From an uncultured Prevotellaceae bacterium (GTDB taxonomy: Bacteria; Bacteroidota; Bacteroidia; Bacteroidales; Bacteroidaceae): a DNA stretch of 48,185 nt. A program made the translations under genes and the position numbers. Shown here piece after piece: positions 1-8,387 of this stretch. The stretch covers positions 1-48,185 of the forward strand of contig ONYA01000025.1 in NCBI GenBank assembly GCA_900321965.1. The letters run 5' to 3'. Numbering within the stretch: the stretch's first letter is position 1; each line of letters opens with the position of its first letter. Under the pieces are notes generated by a model. That model ran no database searches. It had not been told where the DNA came from and saw nothing but the letters and a program-made list of their open reading frames with translations.

Positions 1-103
1 TTGCAAACTTCGGTGCAATCCCCTGGCGCGTCAGCAGTCTATCCGACAGCCATGCGTCGACAGCCGAACGGACACAAAGCGATCTTTGACAATTAATCCT
101 CAT
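1..103 (-). CDS. partial open frame running off the window edge, unidentified
   Basis: On the minus strand an ATG at 103-101 opens a frame that stays open to base 1, giving at least 34 residues (beginning MRINCQRSLC and including AVDAWLSDRLL). It overlaps the last 11 bases of queC in another frame, the usual geometry of translationally coupled neighbours. Queuosine genes such as queF often follow queC, but the visible residues do not resemble the start of QueF. I do not recognise the family. It could be a chance open stretch; sequence to the left of the window would decide. Confidence 0.3.
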   Translation of the reverse strand, partial: MRINCQRSLCVRSAVDAWLSDRLLTRQGIAPKFA

Positions 104-779
104 ACACCGTGGGATCGGCGATGCCGGCCTCGGCGAGGGCTTCGCGGCGCTCGACACAGGTGCCACAGCGGCCGCAGTGGTGGTTGCCACCCTTGTAGCA
201 CGACCAAGTCTCGGCGTAATCAATGCCGAGGTCGCGGCCCCGGGCTGCTATCTGGCCCTTTGTCATGTGGGTGAAGGGACAGAGAAGGGTGACGCCGGGA
301 TGGGCGGCCTCGCCGTCGGTACCGTTAAAACGGGTACCGGCACAGGCGGCCTCGCTCATGGCACTGACAAACTCGGGACGGCAGTCGGGGTAAATGGTGT
401 GGTCGCCGCTGTGGTTGGCCATCATGACATAACGCAGGCCGCGACTGTCAGCCAGTCCGACGGCAATGCTGAGCATGATGCCGTTGCGGAAGGGTACGAC
501 GGTGGACTTCATATTGTCGTCGGCATAGTGGCCCTCGGGAATGTCGTCCTGCCCTGCAAGCAGCGAGCTGGTGAAGTACTGGCCCATGAAGGCGAGGGGT
601 ATGACGATGTGCTCGATGCCGAGACGACGGCAATGGAGGTTAGCGAAGGGTATCTCGCGGGCATTGTGCTTCGAGCCGTAGTCGAAGGTGACGGCCAGGG
701 CTATGCGCTCCTGCTGGTCGTAGAGCAGCGTCACGGAGTCCATGCCGCCGCTGAGGATGATGACTGAATCTTTTTTCAT
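93..779 (-). CDS. queC: 7-cyano-7-deazaguanine synthase QueC
   Basis: Cytosolic ATP-dependent ligase that converts 7-carboxy-7-deazaguanine and ammonia to preQ0 in queuosine biosynthesis. The N-terminus carries the PP-loop motif SGGMDS (residues 10-15). The C-terminus has the family's zinc cluster, CYKGGNHHCGRCGTC, followed by ERREAL. The length of 228 aa is normal. An upstream in-frame start (797) would add MYLCTA, but the ATG at 779 gives the expected MKKDSVIILSGG start. A well-formed promoter (TTTG complement at 815-818, N20, TACCTTTG complement at 787-794) lies directly upstream. Its -7 box ends only 8 bases before the ATG, so the transcript may be nearly leaderless and the longer start is unlikely. 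The gene is divergent from pgk. Identification is secure. Confidence 0.95.
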   Translation of the reverse strand: MKKDSVIILSGGMDSVTLLYDQQERIALAVTFDYGSKHNAREIPFANLHCRRLGIEHIVIPLAFMGQYFTSSLLAGQDDIPEGHYADDNMKSTVVPFRNGIMLSIAVGLADSRGLRYVMMANHSGDHTIYPDCRPEFVSAMSEAACAGTRFNGTDGEAAHPGVTLLCPFTHMTKGQIAARGRDLGIDYAETWSCYKGGNHHCGRCGTCVERREALAEAGIADPTVYED

Positions 780-786
780 TGCGGTG

Positions 787-818
787 CAAAGGTACATAAA
801 AACGTGGGATTTTGCAAA
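787..818 (-). promoter_or_regulatory. Bacteroidetes-type promoter of queC
   Basis: On the minus strand TTTG (815-818) is followed after 20 bp by TACCTTTG (787-794), matching the -33/-7 consensus of the Bacteroidetes primary sigma factor. The expected transcription start falls within a few bases of the queC ATG at 779. Confidence 0.7.
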
Positions 819-900
819 CTCCGTCTTACATAATAATTGTATGTACGCAAAAAAAATATAAATTCGTCATTGAGGCGACAGAATTCACAATAATTCTTTG

Positions 901-908
901 TATCTTTG
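901..908 (+). promoter_or_regulatory. -7 element of the pgk promoter
   Basis: TATCTTTG matches the TAnnTTTG -7 box and lies 46 bases upstream of the pgk ATG. No convincing TTTG is seen 19-21 bp upstream; only a TTG at 870-872, too far away. The leader of about 40 bases is A/T rich. Confidence 0.55.
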
Positions 909-953
909 CGCCACGTTTAAACGAAGTTTTTCACATTATTAATAAAAAGAATC

Positions 954-2225
954 ATGACAATCAACGAAATGAACTTTGCCGGTAAGAAGGCAATCGTACG
1001 TGTAGACTTCAACGTACCCTTAGACGAGAATGGTAAGATTACGGACGACACCCGCATCCGCGGTGCTCTGCCCACGCTGAAGAAGATTCTGGCCGACGGT
1101 GGTGCCACCATCATCATGAGCCACATGGGCAAGCCCAAGGGCAAGGTGGACATGAAGAAGTCGCTGGGCCAGATCCGCGAGGCTGTGGAGAAGGCTCTGG
1201 GCGTTCCCGTAGCTTTTGCTCCCGACTGCGCCAAGGCTCAGGAGCAGGCAGCTTCCCTGAAGATGGGCGAGGCTCTGCTGCTTGAGAACCTGCGCTTCTA
1301 TCCCGAGGAAGAGGGCAAGCCCGTAGGCGTTGAGAAGGGTACTCCCGAATACGACGAGGCCAAGAAGGCCATGAAGCAGAGCCAGAAGGAGTTTGCCAAG
1401 ACGCTGGCCAGCTATGCTGACTGCTACGTGATGGACGCCTTCGGTACGGCTCACCGCAAGCACGCCTCTACGGCCGTCATCGCCGACTACTTCGATCAGG
1501 ACTCAAAGATGCTGGGTCTGCTGATGGAGAAGGAGGTGCAGGCTGTCGACAACGTGCTGTCGAACATCAAGCGCCCGTTCGTGGCCATCATGGGTGGTTC
1601 GAAGGTATCTTCAAAGATCGGTATCATCGAGAACCTGTTGGGCAAGGTCGACAAGCTGATTCTCTGCGGCGGTATGACCTACACCTTCGCAAAGGCTCAC
1701 GGCGGCGAGATCGGCGAGTCTATCGTCGAGCTCGACAAGCTGGATGTGGCTCTCGGTGTTGAGGAGCTGGCCAAGAAGAACGGCGTGGAGCTGGTGCTCG
1801 GTACTGACTGCACGGCTACCAACGGTTTGGACTTCGACACCATGTCGGTGAAGGAGGGTGCTCAGATCATCACCTGCCCCGCCAGCCAGGTGCCCGCAGG
1901 TTTCGAGGGCGTAGATGCCGGTCCTGAGAGCCAGAAGGCTTTCCAGGCTGCCATTGCCGGTGCCAAGACCATTCTGTGGAACGGCCCTGCTGGTGTGTTC
2001 GAGTGCGACGCCTTCACCGCTGGTTCACGTGCCATCGGCGACGCTATTGCCAAGGCTACTGCTGAGGGTGCCTTCTCGCTGATTGGCGGTGGCGACTCTG
2101 TGGCTTGCGTCAACAAGTTCGGTCTGGCCGATCAGGTGAGCTACATCTCTACCGGTGGTGGTGCTCTGCTCGAGGCTATCGAGGGTAAGGTGCTGCCCGG
2201 CGTAGCTGCCATCAAGGGCGAGTAA
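954..2225 (+). CDS. pgk: phosphoglycerate kinase
   Basis: Glycolytic enzyme that transfers phosphate between 1,3-bisphosphoglycerate and ADP in the cytosol. The first residues contain the substrate-binding signature [13 protein letters not shown] (about 16-28) with R and D positions intact. MSHMGKPKG (about 55-63) follows, then the hinge and nucleotide-binding segments [12 protein letters not shown] and [11 protein letters not shown] near the C-terminus (GGGDS). The length of 423 aa is a few residues above the common 390-415, through small insertions typical of Bacteroidales. The gene stands alone, with a -7 box 46 bases upstream and a strong hairpin terminator 28 bases after the stop. Codon use looks strongly biased, as expected for a highly expressed glycolytic gene. 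Confidence 0.97.
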   Translation: MTINEMNFAGKKAIVRVDFNVPLDENGKITDDTRIRGALPTLKKILADGGATIIMSHMGKPKGKVDMKKSLGQIREAVEKALGVPVAFAPDCAKAQEQAASLKMGEALLLENLRFYPEEEGKPVGVEKGTPEYDEAKKAMKQSQKEFAKTLASYADCYVMDAFGTAHRKHASTAVIADYFDQDSKMLGLLMEKEVQAVDNVLSNIKRPFVAIMGGSKVSSKIGIIENLLGKVDKLILCGGMTYTFAKAHGGEIGESIVELDKLDVALGVEELAKKNGVELVLGTDCTATNGLDFDTMSVKEGAQIITCPASQVPAGFEGVDAGPESQKAFQAAIAGAKTILWNGPAGVFECDAFTAGSRAIGDAIAKATAEGAFSLIGGGDSVACVNKFGLADQVSYISTGGGALLEAIEGKVLPGVAAIKGE

Positions 2226-2253
2226 GAGTCAAATCACCAAATCGCATAAAAAA

Positions 2254-2285
2254 GACGCTGTCATCCTGCTTAGGATGGCAGCGTC
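2254..2285. terminator. intrinsic terminator after pgk, probably bidirectional
   Basis: A 13-bp stem (2254-2266 with 2273-2285, one G-T wobble) closes a 6-base loop. It is preceded by six A (2248-2253) and followed by TTT, so it could also end transcripts of the converging minus-strand gene that stops at 2313. Confidence 0.85.
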
Positions 2286-2312
2286 TTTAAGTTAAGGAGT
2301 TAAGGAGTTGAG

Positions 2313-3227
2313 CTACTCAACTTCCTCGGCAACCTCGTCCTCAACAATGCCGGCCTTGTAGTTTTTGGCCATAGCCTTACCTTCAGCACTCTGGCTGAAC
2401 TTCGTCTCCAAAAAAGCCTTATAGGTAGCCTCGGCATCGGCTTTCCGTCCAAGATTATTCTGGGCCAGCGACTTGTAGATGGTGAAACGGCCTACCTGAC
2501 GGTCGATATAGGAGGAGTCTACTCCAGGGCGCTGTTCGTACTCGATAAGCAGTTCGCCGAAGTTGCGGGTGTAGTAGAGCGCAGGCTCGTACTTACCAGC
2601 CATAACACAATAATAGGCTATATTCACCAGTCCGGCAATGGCATCCTTGTAAGCATCGTCGCTGTGATTGCTGTCAATGAGCTGACGATGCTTCTCACAG
2701 GCGAGCTGGAAGCCCTGATGCGCCTCATCTTCTGCCTGCCCCAGACCGACCTGACTCAGACCGATGTAGATGAGCAGATTGATGTAGTCGCTGGAGTTAT
2801 CGCACTTGAGCTGCTCCAACCGGGCCACGACAGGCTTTGCCATTTTCAGCGCTTCTTCGTAGTTGCCATCAATACACAACTGGTTGGCCATCCGGCTGGC
2901 CGACCTTACGTAGTTCTCAACTTCTTCGTCGGTCTCGGACTTTGCTGCTTCGTCTATCGACCGCTGCCAGTAGCTGACAGCTTCCTGCTTACGCTTCATA
3001 CGGTCGCAGGCATAACCCCGCCAATAGTCGGCAGTCGATGGTAGCAAGTCACCCTCGTCCTGCAGGCTATCGGCCAATGCCATCAGACGGTTATAGTCCT
3101 TGGACTTGTAGGCCTTTTTCATCAGTTGGACAGCCTCATCCGTACTGCGACTGGTGCAACCGCTAAAGGTGAGCATCATCACAGCCAGAGTGGCAGCCAA
3201 CAATATCCGTGCCTTTGACATCGTCAT
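2313..3227 (-). CDS. TPR-like repeat lipoprotein
   Basis: Predicted periplasmic or outer-membrane lipoprotein of 304 aa. A short basic start (MTMSKARILL) leads into a hydrophobic stretch and the lipobox LTFSGC. The rest is helical with repeated 34-39-residue units of tetratricopeptide character, for example AVQLMKKAYKSKDYNRLMAL, YWQRSIDEAA and ALKMAKPVVARLE. The tail is acidic (VEDEVAEEVE). The open frame extends further upstream, but those residues run antisense through the preceding gene's Lys/Ala repeats. ATG 3227, one base after that gene's stop, is preferred; ATG 3221 is also possible. It is probably co-transcribed with the coiled-coil gene just upstream. No specific function can be assigned; TPR lipoproteins are usually scaffolds. 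Confidence 0.75.
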   Translation of the reverse strand: MTMSKARILLAATLAVMMLTFSGCTSRSTDEAVQLMKKAYKSKDYNRLMALADSLQDEGDLLPSTADYWRGYACDRMKRKQEAVSYWQRSIDEAAKSETDEEVENYVRSASRMANQLCIDGNYEEALKMAKPVVARLEQLKCDNSSDYINLLIYIGLSQVGLGQAEDEAHQGFQLACEKHRQLIDSNHSDDAYKDAIAGLVNIAYYCVMAGKYEPALYYTRNFGELLIEYEQRPGVDSSYIDRQVGRFTIYKSLAQNNLGRKADAEATYKAFLETKFSQSAEGKAMAKNYKAGIVEDEVAEEVE

Positions 3228-3228
3228 A

Positions 3229-3648
3229 TCAGTCAGCTTTCTTGGCAGCCTTAGCAGCCTTCTCAGCAGCCTTCTCGGCAGCAACCTTAGCCTTGGCGGC
3301 CTTCAGCTGAGCCTTGCTGTCGCTGGGGTTCTTGGCGGCGTCTTCAGCGGCATCCTGATACTTCTTCTGGGCTTTCTCAGAAGCCTTGCGGGTCTTCTCA
3401 GCGTTCTGCTGAAGTTTCTCACGCTTCTTGGCCTCCTTTTCCTTCTTCTTGGCTTCAGCTTCCTTCTTCTTCTGAGCCTTCTCAGCCTTCTTCTGAGCCT
3501 TGTCGGCTTCCTTCTGTGCCTTTTCAGCTTCCTTCTGAGCCTTCATCTCAGCCTGCTGGGCAGGTGTCAGTACGTCTTGAGCCTTCACAGTCTGCGCTCC
3601 CGTCAGCATAGCGACGGCGAGTGCCATAGTCATAACGATTTTCTTCAT
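3229..3648 (-). CDS. secreted Lys/Ala/Glu-rich coiled-coil protein
   Basis: 139 aa from the ATG at 3648. It has a clean Sec signal peptide (MKKIVMTMALAVAMLTGA...VKAQ). The remainder is almost wholly charged alpha-helix built from A-x-K-A-x-K-E-A repeats (AEKAQKEADKAQKKAEKAQK and similar), a long single coiled coil or positively charged helix. Low complexity prevents family assignment; TolA-like or periplasmic spacer helices look similar. A -7 box (complement of CAAAGATA at 3679-3686) lies about 31 bases upstream. The next gene starts one base after its stop, so the two likely form an operon encoding a helical periplasmic protein and a TPR lipoprotein. Confidence 0.7.
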   Translation of the reverse strand: MKKIVMTMALAVAMLTGAQTVKAQDVLTPAQQAEMKAQKEAEKAQKEADKAQKKAEKAQKKKEAEAKKKEKEAKKREKLQQNAEKTRKASEKAQKKYQDAAEDAAKNPSDSKAQLKAAKAKVAAEKAAEKAAKAAKKAD

Positions 3649-3727
3649 AATTGTCTGTTTTAATATGATTAACCGCTGCAAAGATAGAAAAAAGATTTTG
3701 TTCTACGTACTTTTTTTTTGATTTTTT

Positions 3728-5812
3728 TCATATATTATCCAAATCCACCGATAGGCCAATGGTGAAAGACGTGCCCGCCGTCAACGGCGAACAATAGTAA
3801 TACGACTTGGGCTTGTAATTGAAGAGGTTGTCGACGGCGGTGTTCAGACGGATGCCGCGCCAGATGTGGTGCTGCAGCATCAGGCGCCAGATGGTATAGC
3901 CCTGGTCGACATCCGTGCGCCCCGACTGGGGCTTGCCTTGACTACGGGCTGAGAGGGCTGCGTCGAGAGCATAATGGCGCGTGAAACGGTGCTCGTAGCC
4001 CACACGCCAGGTCAGGGATTGCGTGCGGGGCTGGTAGAAGTCGGAGTAATAAACGTCGCCCGTCTCTTTCATCCACGAATAGTTCAGCTTGAACATCAAG
4101 CCGCAGTCCCAGATATGGCCGAGACTAGCATCGATGCCCCAGACGGTGATGCCGTCTTCGTTCCAGTAGAGCGCACTCTCCATACCTTCGAAGGTTCCGC
4201 CGTCGATGGTGGTGATGCGCTTGTCGAAGATGTTGCAATAGCCCATGAGGGTAAAGTTGTAACGTCCGTCGAGGATGCCGCTGTTACGGATGCGATTCGT
4301 GCGCTCTATGGCGATGTTGAAGTTGTTGCTCTTCTCGGGCTGCAGGTCGGGATTTCCACGCAGCAGATAGCCCATGTTGCCCATGTCGAAATGCATGTAC
4401 ATCTCTTTGAGCGTAGGCGCGCGGAAGCCGCTAGCGTAGTTGGCGCGAAGGGTGGCCCAGGGGAACTTGTAGACGACGGCGATACGCTCGGTAAGTGCCT
4501 TCTGGGAAGAGGCCGAGAAGTAGTCGAAACGGACGCTACCCACGATGTTGAGGCGCTGCGTGATGTTCCAGTCGAACTGGGCATAGCCGTCGATGTTGTC
4601 CTGGGAGTGGGCGGTGCCGGAGATGAACTGGTAGGTGGAGAGGTAGTCGTGCATGTAGTCGGCGCCGAGGATAAGTTGAGAGTTGAGAGATGAGAGTTGA
4701 GAGTTGTACAACGCGTGGAGGACGTGCTGGCGGTTGCTATAGTCGTGGTCGTGGGTACGGGTGCCGTCGGGCTGGTAGTTGGCTTTGTCGTACTGGTCGT
4801 AGGCGTACGATAGTTCGAGATAAGAGGAGAGAGGAGAGTGGAGAGAGGAGAGAGGAGAGACGGAAGAGGAGAGATTATAACGGCCTTTCAGTCCGCCGCT
4901 GTAGCCGTTGAAGTGGTAGTCGTGGGTGTCACGCTCGCTGGTGCGGAAGAAGTAGCCGCCGCGGCCGATGAGCGTCAGACGGTCTGTAGGGCGCCACGTC
5001 AGACGCTCCTTCGCGTTGTAGGTTGTCTGTCCGTAGAGGCGGCTCAGGTTCGAATCGTCCGTCAGCACCGACTCGTCGTAAGGCAAGCCTTGCGCCTTCT
5101 TCAGCAGTTCCAGGGCTATCTCCTCCGACGAGTGCGCTTTCGGCAGGTCTATGGGGTCGACCGTCGTATGCTGGAAACTGGTCTGCGAGTTCCACTTCCC
5201 GGTGTTGAACGAGAAGCGGGCGCCGTTACGCCATTCGTGACCGAAGGAGTTGTAGCGCGAGTTGACATTGGCCGTCCAGGGTTCCAGGTTCTCGCGGCTG
5301 ATGATGTTCACCACCCCACCCACGGCATTCGAGCCGTAGAGGGCCGACGAAGCGCCCTTGACGATCTCGATGCGTCCGACGTTGTCGAGGTTCAAGCGGC
5401 TGTAGTCGGTGTTGTCCATCGTCTCGCCAGCCAAGCGCTCGCCGTCGACAAGAAAGAGCACGGCATTGCCGCCGAAGCCGCTCATGTTGAGCGAAGTCTC
5501 CTGGCTCATGGCAAAGCCGAACTCCAGTCCGGGAAGCTCCTGTATCAGCAGATCCTGAATGTTGGTGGCGTCGGAAATCTTGATGTCGTGGAGCGTGATG
5601 AGTCGGGTGACGACGGGTGCATCCTTCAGCGCCTTAGGCGAATGAGAGGCCGTCACTACGACAGGCTCCAGCTCGACGGAGTCGCGGAACGACTGGGCAG
5701 AGAGTCCATGAACGATGGAGCACAGAGACAGAAAGACACCGAGCTTCTTCAATTCTTCAATCCTTCTTTGTGCCAGTAAACGTTGTTTCCATAGCCATCG
5801 GCATTGTGCCAT
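3728..5812 (-). CDS. TonB-dependent outer-membrane receptor (FepA/CirA/HmuR-like)
   Basis: Outer-membrane 22-strand barrel receptor driven by TonB. The N-terminus reads LSAQSFRDSVELEPVVVTAS (signal-peptide end and TonB-box region). The plug domain includes DLLIQELPGLEF, VLFLVDGERLAG and VEIVKGASSALYGSNAVGGVV. The barrel ends in an aromatic pattern (FTIGLSVDLDNI). As 694 aa from ATG 5812 it would overlap the upstream gene by 56 bases and carry an odd hydrophilic N-terminus. A TTG at 5752 with AAGGA just upstream gives LKKLGVFLSLCSIVHGLSAQ, a normal signal peptide starting 4 bases after that gene's stop, and I prefer it biologically. Two heptamer arrays (4674-4706, 4825-4873) encode Ser/Leu-rich loop segments. 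The substrate is unknown; iron, heme or cobalamin are the family norm. Confidence 0.85.
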   Translation of the reverse strand: MAQCRWLWKQRLLAQRRIEELKKLGVFLSLCSIVHGLSAQSFRDSVELEPVVVTASHSPKALKDAPVVTRLITLHDIKISDATNIQDLLIQELPGLEFGFAMSQETSLNMSGFGGNAVLFLVDGERLAGETMDNTDYSRLNLDNVGRIEIVKGASSALYGSNAVGGVVNIISRENLEPWTANVNSRYNSFGHEWRNGARFSFNTGKWNSQTSFQHTTVDPIDLPKAHSSEEIALELLKKAQGLPYDESVLTDDSNLSRLYGQTTYNAKERLTWRPTDRLTLIGRGGYFFRTSERDTHDYHFNGYSGGLKGRYNLSSSVSPLSSLHSPLSSYLELSYAYDQYDKANYQPDGTRTHDHDYSNRQHVLHALYNSQLSSLNSQLILGADYMHDYLSTYQFISGTAHSQDNIDGYAQFDWNITQRLNIVGSVRFDYFSASSQKALTERIAVVYKFPWATLRANYASGFRAPTLKEMYMHFDMGNMGYLLRGNPDLQPEKSNNFNIAIERTNRIRNSGILDGRYNFTLMGYCNIFDKRITTIDGGTFEGMESALYWNEDGITVWGIDASLGHIWDCGLMFKLNYSWMKETGDVYYSDFYQPRTQSLTWRVGYEHRFTRHYALDAALSARSQGKPQSGRTDVDQGYTIWRLMLQHHIWRGIRLNTAVDNLFNYKPKSYYYCSPLTAGTSFTIGLSVDLDNI
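4674..4706. repeat. heptamer array inside the TonB receptor gene
   Basis: Four and a half consecutive 7-bp units (AGTTGAG, AGTTGAG, AGATGAG, AGTTGAG, AGTTG). On the coding strand they give NSQLSSLNSQL, in a predicted loop or turn of the barrel. Confidence 0.8.
4825..4873. repeat. heptamer array inside the TonB receptor gene
   Basis: Seven consecutive 7-bp units (AGGAGAG five times, TGGAGAG and ACGGAAG once each). On the coding strand they encode a Ser/Pro/Leu-rich segment (SPLSSLHSPLSS) between two barrel strands. The unit is unrelated in sequence to that of the array 120 bp away but has the same length. Confidence 0.85.
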
Positions 5813-6260
5813 ACTTCAGAGAAAATGTCACGACAGCCGTTTTATCGCTGAATAATATGGTTAGATTACTGATAGTAAATGCCTTTTCGGCTCCCTGGGC
5901 ATTAGTAACGGTGCCTGTGTAGTTGTCCAGCTTGCCAGAAATGGTGTTGCCATTCTTGGTCAAAGGGATATTTTTCACGGGAAGTGCCGGAATGGTCATG
6001 CCGCCCATTCCCATTTCAGGAACAGTCAGATTAAGAGATGTGTCAGAGGCTTTAACAAACTGGTAGGTCTTGGTGTCGTTTGACGACTCATCTCCCATTA
6101 CCATTACCACCTCGTTGCCCGTATAAGAGCCTGCCACCTGCGTAGCAACAGCCACCTCCGGCTCGTTGTCATCATCACTTGAACAAGAACTCACACCCAT
6201 GACGAGAGCCACCGCAGCGACCATCATCATCAAAAAACTTTTAATTTTCATCATATTCAT
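5757..6260 (-). CDS. calycin-like domain lipoprotein
   Basis: 167-aa predicted surface lipoprotein. The signal peptide MKIKSFLMMMVAAVALVMG leads to the lipobox GVSSC, followed by SSDDDNEPE, an acidic run of the kind that directs Bacteroidetes lipoproteins to the cell surface. The mature part is all beta: AGSYTGNEVVMVMG, DTSLNLTVPEMGMGGMTIPA, NTISGKLDNYTG and AVVTFSLKYG. This matches the small calycin-like domain proteins found beside TonB receptors in Bacteroidales. The next gene downstream is a TonB receptor whose likely start lies 4 bases beyond this stop, so the pair probably works as ligand-binding lipoprotein plus receptor. ATG 6260 is immediately preceded by an AT-rich heptamer array. 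The ligand cannot be inferred. Confidence 0.75.
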   Translation of the reverse strand: MNMMKIKSFLMMMVAAVALVMGVSSCSSDDDNEPEVAVATQVAGSYTGNEVVMVMGDESSNDTKTYQFVKASDTSLNLTVPEMGMGGMTIPALPVKNIPLTKNGNTISGKLDNYTGTVTNAQGAEKAFTISNLTILFSDKTAVVTFSLKYGTMPMAMETTFTGTKKD

Positions 6261-6325
6261 TTACAATTTGACTATTTACAATTTACTATTTATTTTTCAA
6301 TTCTTCAATTTTTCAATTCTTGTTT
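6261..6325. repeat. AT-rich 7/8-bp repeat tract between two genes
   Basis: On the minus strand the tract reads TAAATAG, TAAATTG, TAAATAG, TCAAATTG, TAAATG directly up to the start of the calycin-like gene (6260). The upstream part (6294-6325) consists of AGAATTGA/AAAATTGA octamers that also form the last codons and stop region of the gene ending at 6305. Confidence 0.7.
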
Positions 6326-7087
6326 CGAGTAGTCATATTCAGAACCATACGCGCTGTGAGGAATACTGAAAATAGCAATCATGAACAGCACGGCGATGGA
6401 GACCACCCACCGGTTGTATTTCCACTTCAGCGTGGCAAGGGCAACTAAGAAGCAGAGGAACGACAGCAGGGTCTTGTTGTCCGTCAGATCGGTGCCGTAG
6501 GGGAATCCAGCCCACCAGGGGCCGAAAGCAGCATGTTGCACCATCGGGCCCAGAATAAAGCCGCCGACAAACAGCGTCGCCGTCGTTATCCAGAGCCAAC
6601 AGCGATAGGGCTTGCGGGAAATGACCAGCAGGAAGGTGTAGACGGCAAACAGCATCGAGGCAAACATCAGCAAGATGTGTGGCACGAGGATACTGGCGGG
6701 CACATCATTGCGGAAACGTATCACAATGGGTTCGTCGGCAGGATAGTCCTTACCGTCTACCGTAATGTAATACTGCAGCTTACCTGCGACAGGCTGTACG
6801 GGTAAGGCGGCCTGCAACTCGCCGTCCGTATAGCTGAAGTCAATGGTGGTGTAGGCGTCAGACGTCGGATATCGACGATAATGCAATTGCGCCGTGACTT
6901 TTCGAGATGCGGGAAAACTGATTATCTCGTCCTGCTGCACACCGCTTCTCGGCAACTTCATCTTGTACTGTTCGCCATTGAGCTCTACAGTCACCTTCTT
7001 GGGATGCGTAGGACCCGTCATGCGCTGGTAAACACTCAGTACCAGCGTGATGACGACTGCTAATAGCCAATAAACTGATTTCTTCAT
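6305..7087 (-). CDS. conserved membrane protein with periplasmic domain, function unknown
   Basis: 260 aa. One N-terminal membrane segment (VYWLLAVVITLVLSVYQ) is followed by a predicted periplasmic beta domain of about 120 residues (VTVELNGEQYKMKLPRSG to DEPIVIRFRND). Four C-terminal membrane segments follow: HILLMFASMLFAVYTFLLVI, CWLWITTATLFVGGFILG, LLSFLCFLVALATL and WVVSIAVLFMIAIF. Between segments the motif GPWWAGFPYGTDLTDNK is striking and probably the functional core. I recognise the architecture only as a Bacteroidetes conserved hypothetical. The start overlaps the stop of the M28 peptidase gene by 4 bases (ATGA). Downstream are the calycin-like lipoprotein and TonB receptor, so it may be the inner-membrane partner of that uptake set, but this is inference. 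Confidence 0.7.
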   Translation of the reverse strand: MKKSVYWLLAVVITLVLSVYQRMTGPTHPKKVTVELNGEQYKMKLPRSGVQQDEIISFPASRKVTAQLHYRRYPTSDAYTTIDFSYTDGELQAALPVQPVAGKLQYYITVDGKDYPADEPIVIRFRNDVPASILVPHILLMFASMLFAVYTFLLVISRKPYRCWLWITTATLFVGGFILGPMVQHAAFGPWWAGFPYGTDLTDNKTLLSFLCFLVALATLKWKYNRWVVSIAVLFMIAIFSIPHSAYGSEYDYSKQELKN

Positions 7088-8370
7088 CTTACAGGAGGCG
7101 TTAAGTGAACCTGAAACACCATTGTCTTTCCGTCGCGGAGCACCTTGACGGGAATCGTCGTACCGGCCTGAAGCTCAGACAGGCGCTCCATATATTCGTT
7201 GATATCCTTGAGAGGCTTACCGTCAATCTCCTGAATGATATCGCCGCTACGGATGCCTGCATTATGTGCCGGTTTACCCGCCACCACAATGTCGGCACGA
7301 AGGCCGGGAATGGTGCTGGCACCCATCACGTCGGGCATCAGTCCTAACGTCACCTTGAACTTCGCATGCTTCATCGTCTGTGTGCTGGGCACGCTGATGT
7401 AGTCTGGCGTCGTCGGCATGCTGGCCAGCCTTGCAACCAACTCTTTCGTGTAGTCTAAGGTCTGCTGCATACCGTCGTAGTTCAGGGTCGAGGGCACGTC
7501 GGCAGGCGTGTGATACTCCATGTGACCGCCCGTCGTGAGGAAGAGCACGGGGATGTCCTGTGCCACAAACGATGCCTGGTCGCTGGGGCCGTAGCCATCA
7601 GGCACACAGCTGACGTGCAGGTTCTTCTGTTCGGCCACACTCTCGACCATTGCCTTGAACTCCGAGCTGGTGCCCGTACCCGACACACTCAGCGCATTGT
7701 CGCGCATACGACCCACCATATCCAAGTTCACCATCGCAACAATACCTTTCAGACTATCGGGAAGATTTTTGCGTTGGCTGTCTTGTTGCTTCATCCATTC
7801 CAAGAATTTTTTCGAACCGACAAGTCCCTGTTCCTCAGCGCCAAAGAATGCGATGATGATGCTACGCGGCGAGCGTGCTTTCCTGAAATGCTTTGCCAGT
7901 TCGAGAACGACAGCATCGCCACTGGCATTATCGTCGGCACCGGGATGAACGCCTAAAGTGTCAGGACGGCGTGAACCGGAGCCTTGACCGCCCAAGCCCA
8001 AATGGTCGTAGTGCGAGCCAACGACAATGTATTCGTGCTTCAACCGTTTGTCTGTCCCAGGAATAACGGCCATGATGTTATGGGTATGATATTCGGTGGT
8101 CGTCTCGGTGACGATGTCTTTCTTGCTGAACTTAAAGTCCTGATAGTAGCCTTTCGACTTCTTTCCCTTTACGATTGGCTTCAGCTTCAGGCTGCGAAGC
8201 TTGGCGGTAATGAATTCTGAGGCGAGCGTGTCGCCGGCTGAGGCAGGGAAACGTCCTCCGAGTTCCTGTGAAGCCAGGTATTCCACCGTCTGCTTCATAC
8301 CGTCCTGCGCCTGTGTCTGCAACACAAGCACGAAAGCCAGGAACAACAAATTGATTCTACTCTTCATCAT
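7084..8370 (-). CDS. M28 family zinc aminopeptidase with C-terminal PDZ domain
   Basis: 428 aa from the ATG pair at 8370/8367, with signal peptide MKSRINLLFLAFVLVLQTQAQ, so probably periplasmic. The M28 metal ligands are visible in order: GSHYDHLG, PGADDNASGD, GAEEQGL (catalytic Glu), VNLDMVGR and GGHMEYHTPADV (last His). The last 90 residues form a PDZ domain (GLRADIVVAGKPAHNAGIRSG, then DIIQEIDGKPL). Such proteins clip N-terminal residues from imported peptides. An in-frame extension to 8442 lies upstream of the promoter and is rejected. The -7 box (complement of CAAAGGTA at 8388-8395) lies about 18 bases before the ATG. The stop overlaps the start of the next membrane-protein gene. Confidence 0.9.
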   Translation of the reverse strand: MMKSRINLLFLAFVLVLQTQAQDGMKQTVEYLASQELGGRFPASAGDTLASEFITAKLRSLKLKPIVKGKKSKGYYQDFKFSKKDIVTETTTEYHTHNIMAVIPGTDKRLKHEYIVVGSHYDHLGLGGQGSGSRRPDTLGVHPGADDNASGDAVVLELAKHFRKARSPRSIIIAFFGAEEQGLVGSKKFLEWMKQQDSQRKNLPDSLKGIVAMVNLDMVGRMRDNALSVSGTGTSSEFKAMVESVAEQKNLHVSCVPDGYGPSDQASFVAQDIPVLFLTTGGHMEYHTPADVPSTLNYDGMQQTLDYTKELVARLASMPTTPDYISVPSTQTMKHAKFKVTLGLMPDVMGASTIPGLRADIVVAGKPAHNAGIRSGDIIQEIDGKPLKDINEYMERLSELQAGTTIPVKVLRDGKTMVFQVHLTPPVR

Positions 8371-8387
8371 CTTTGATTTTGCGGGTG

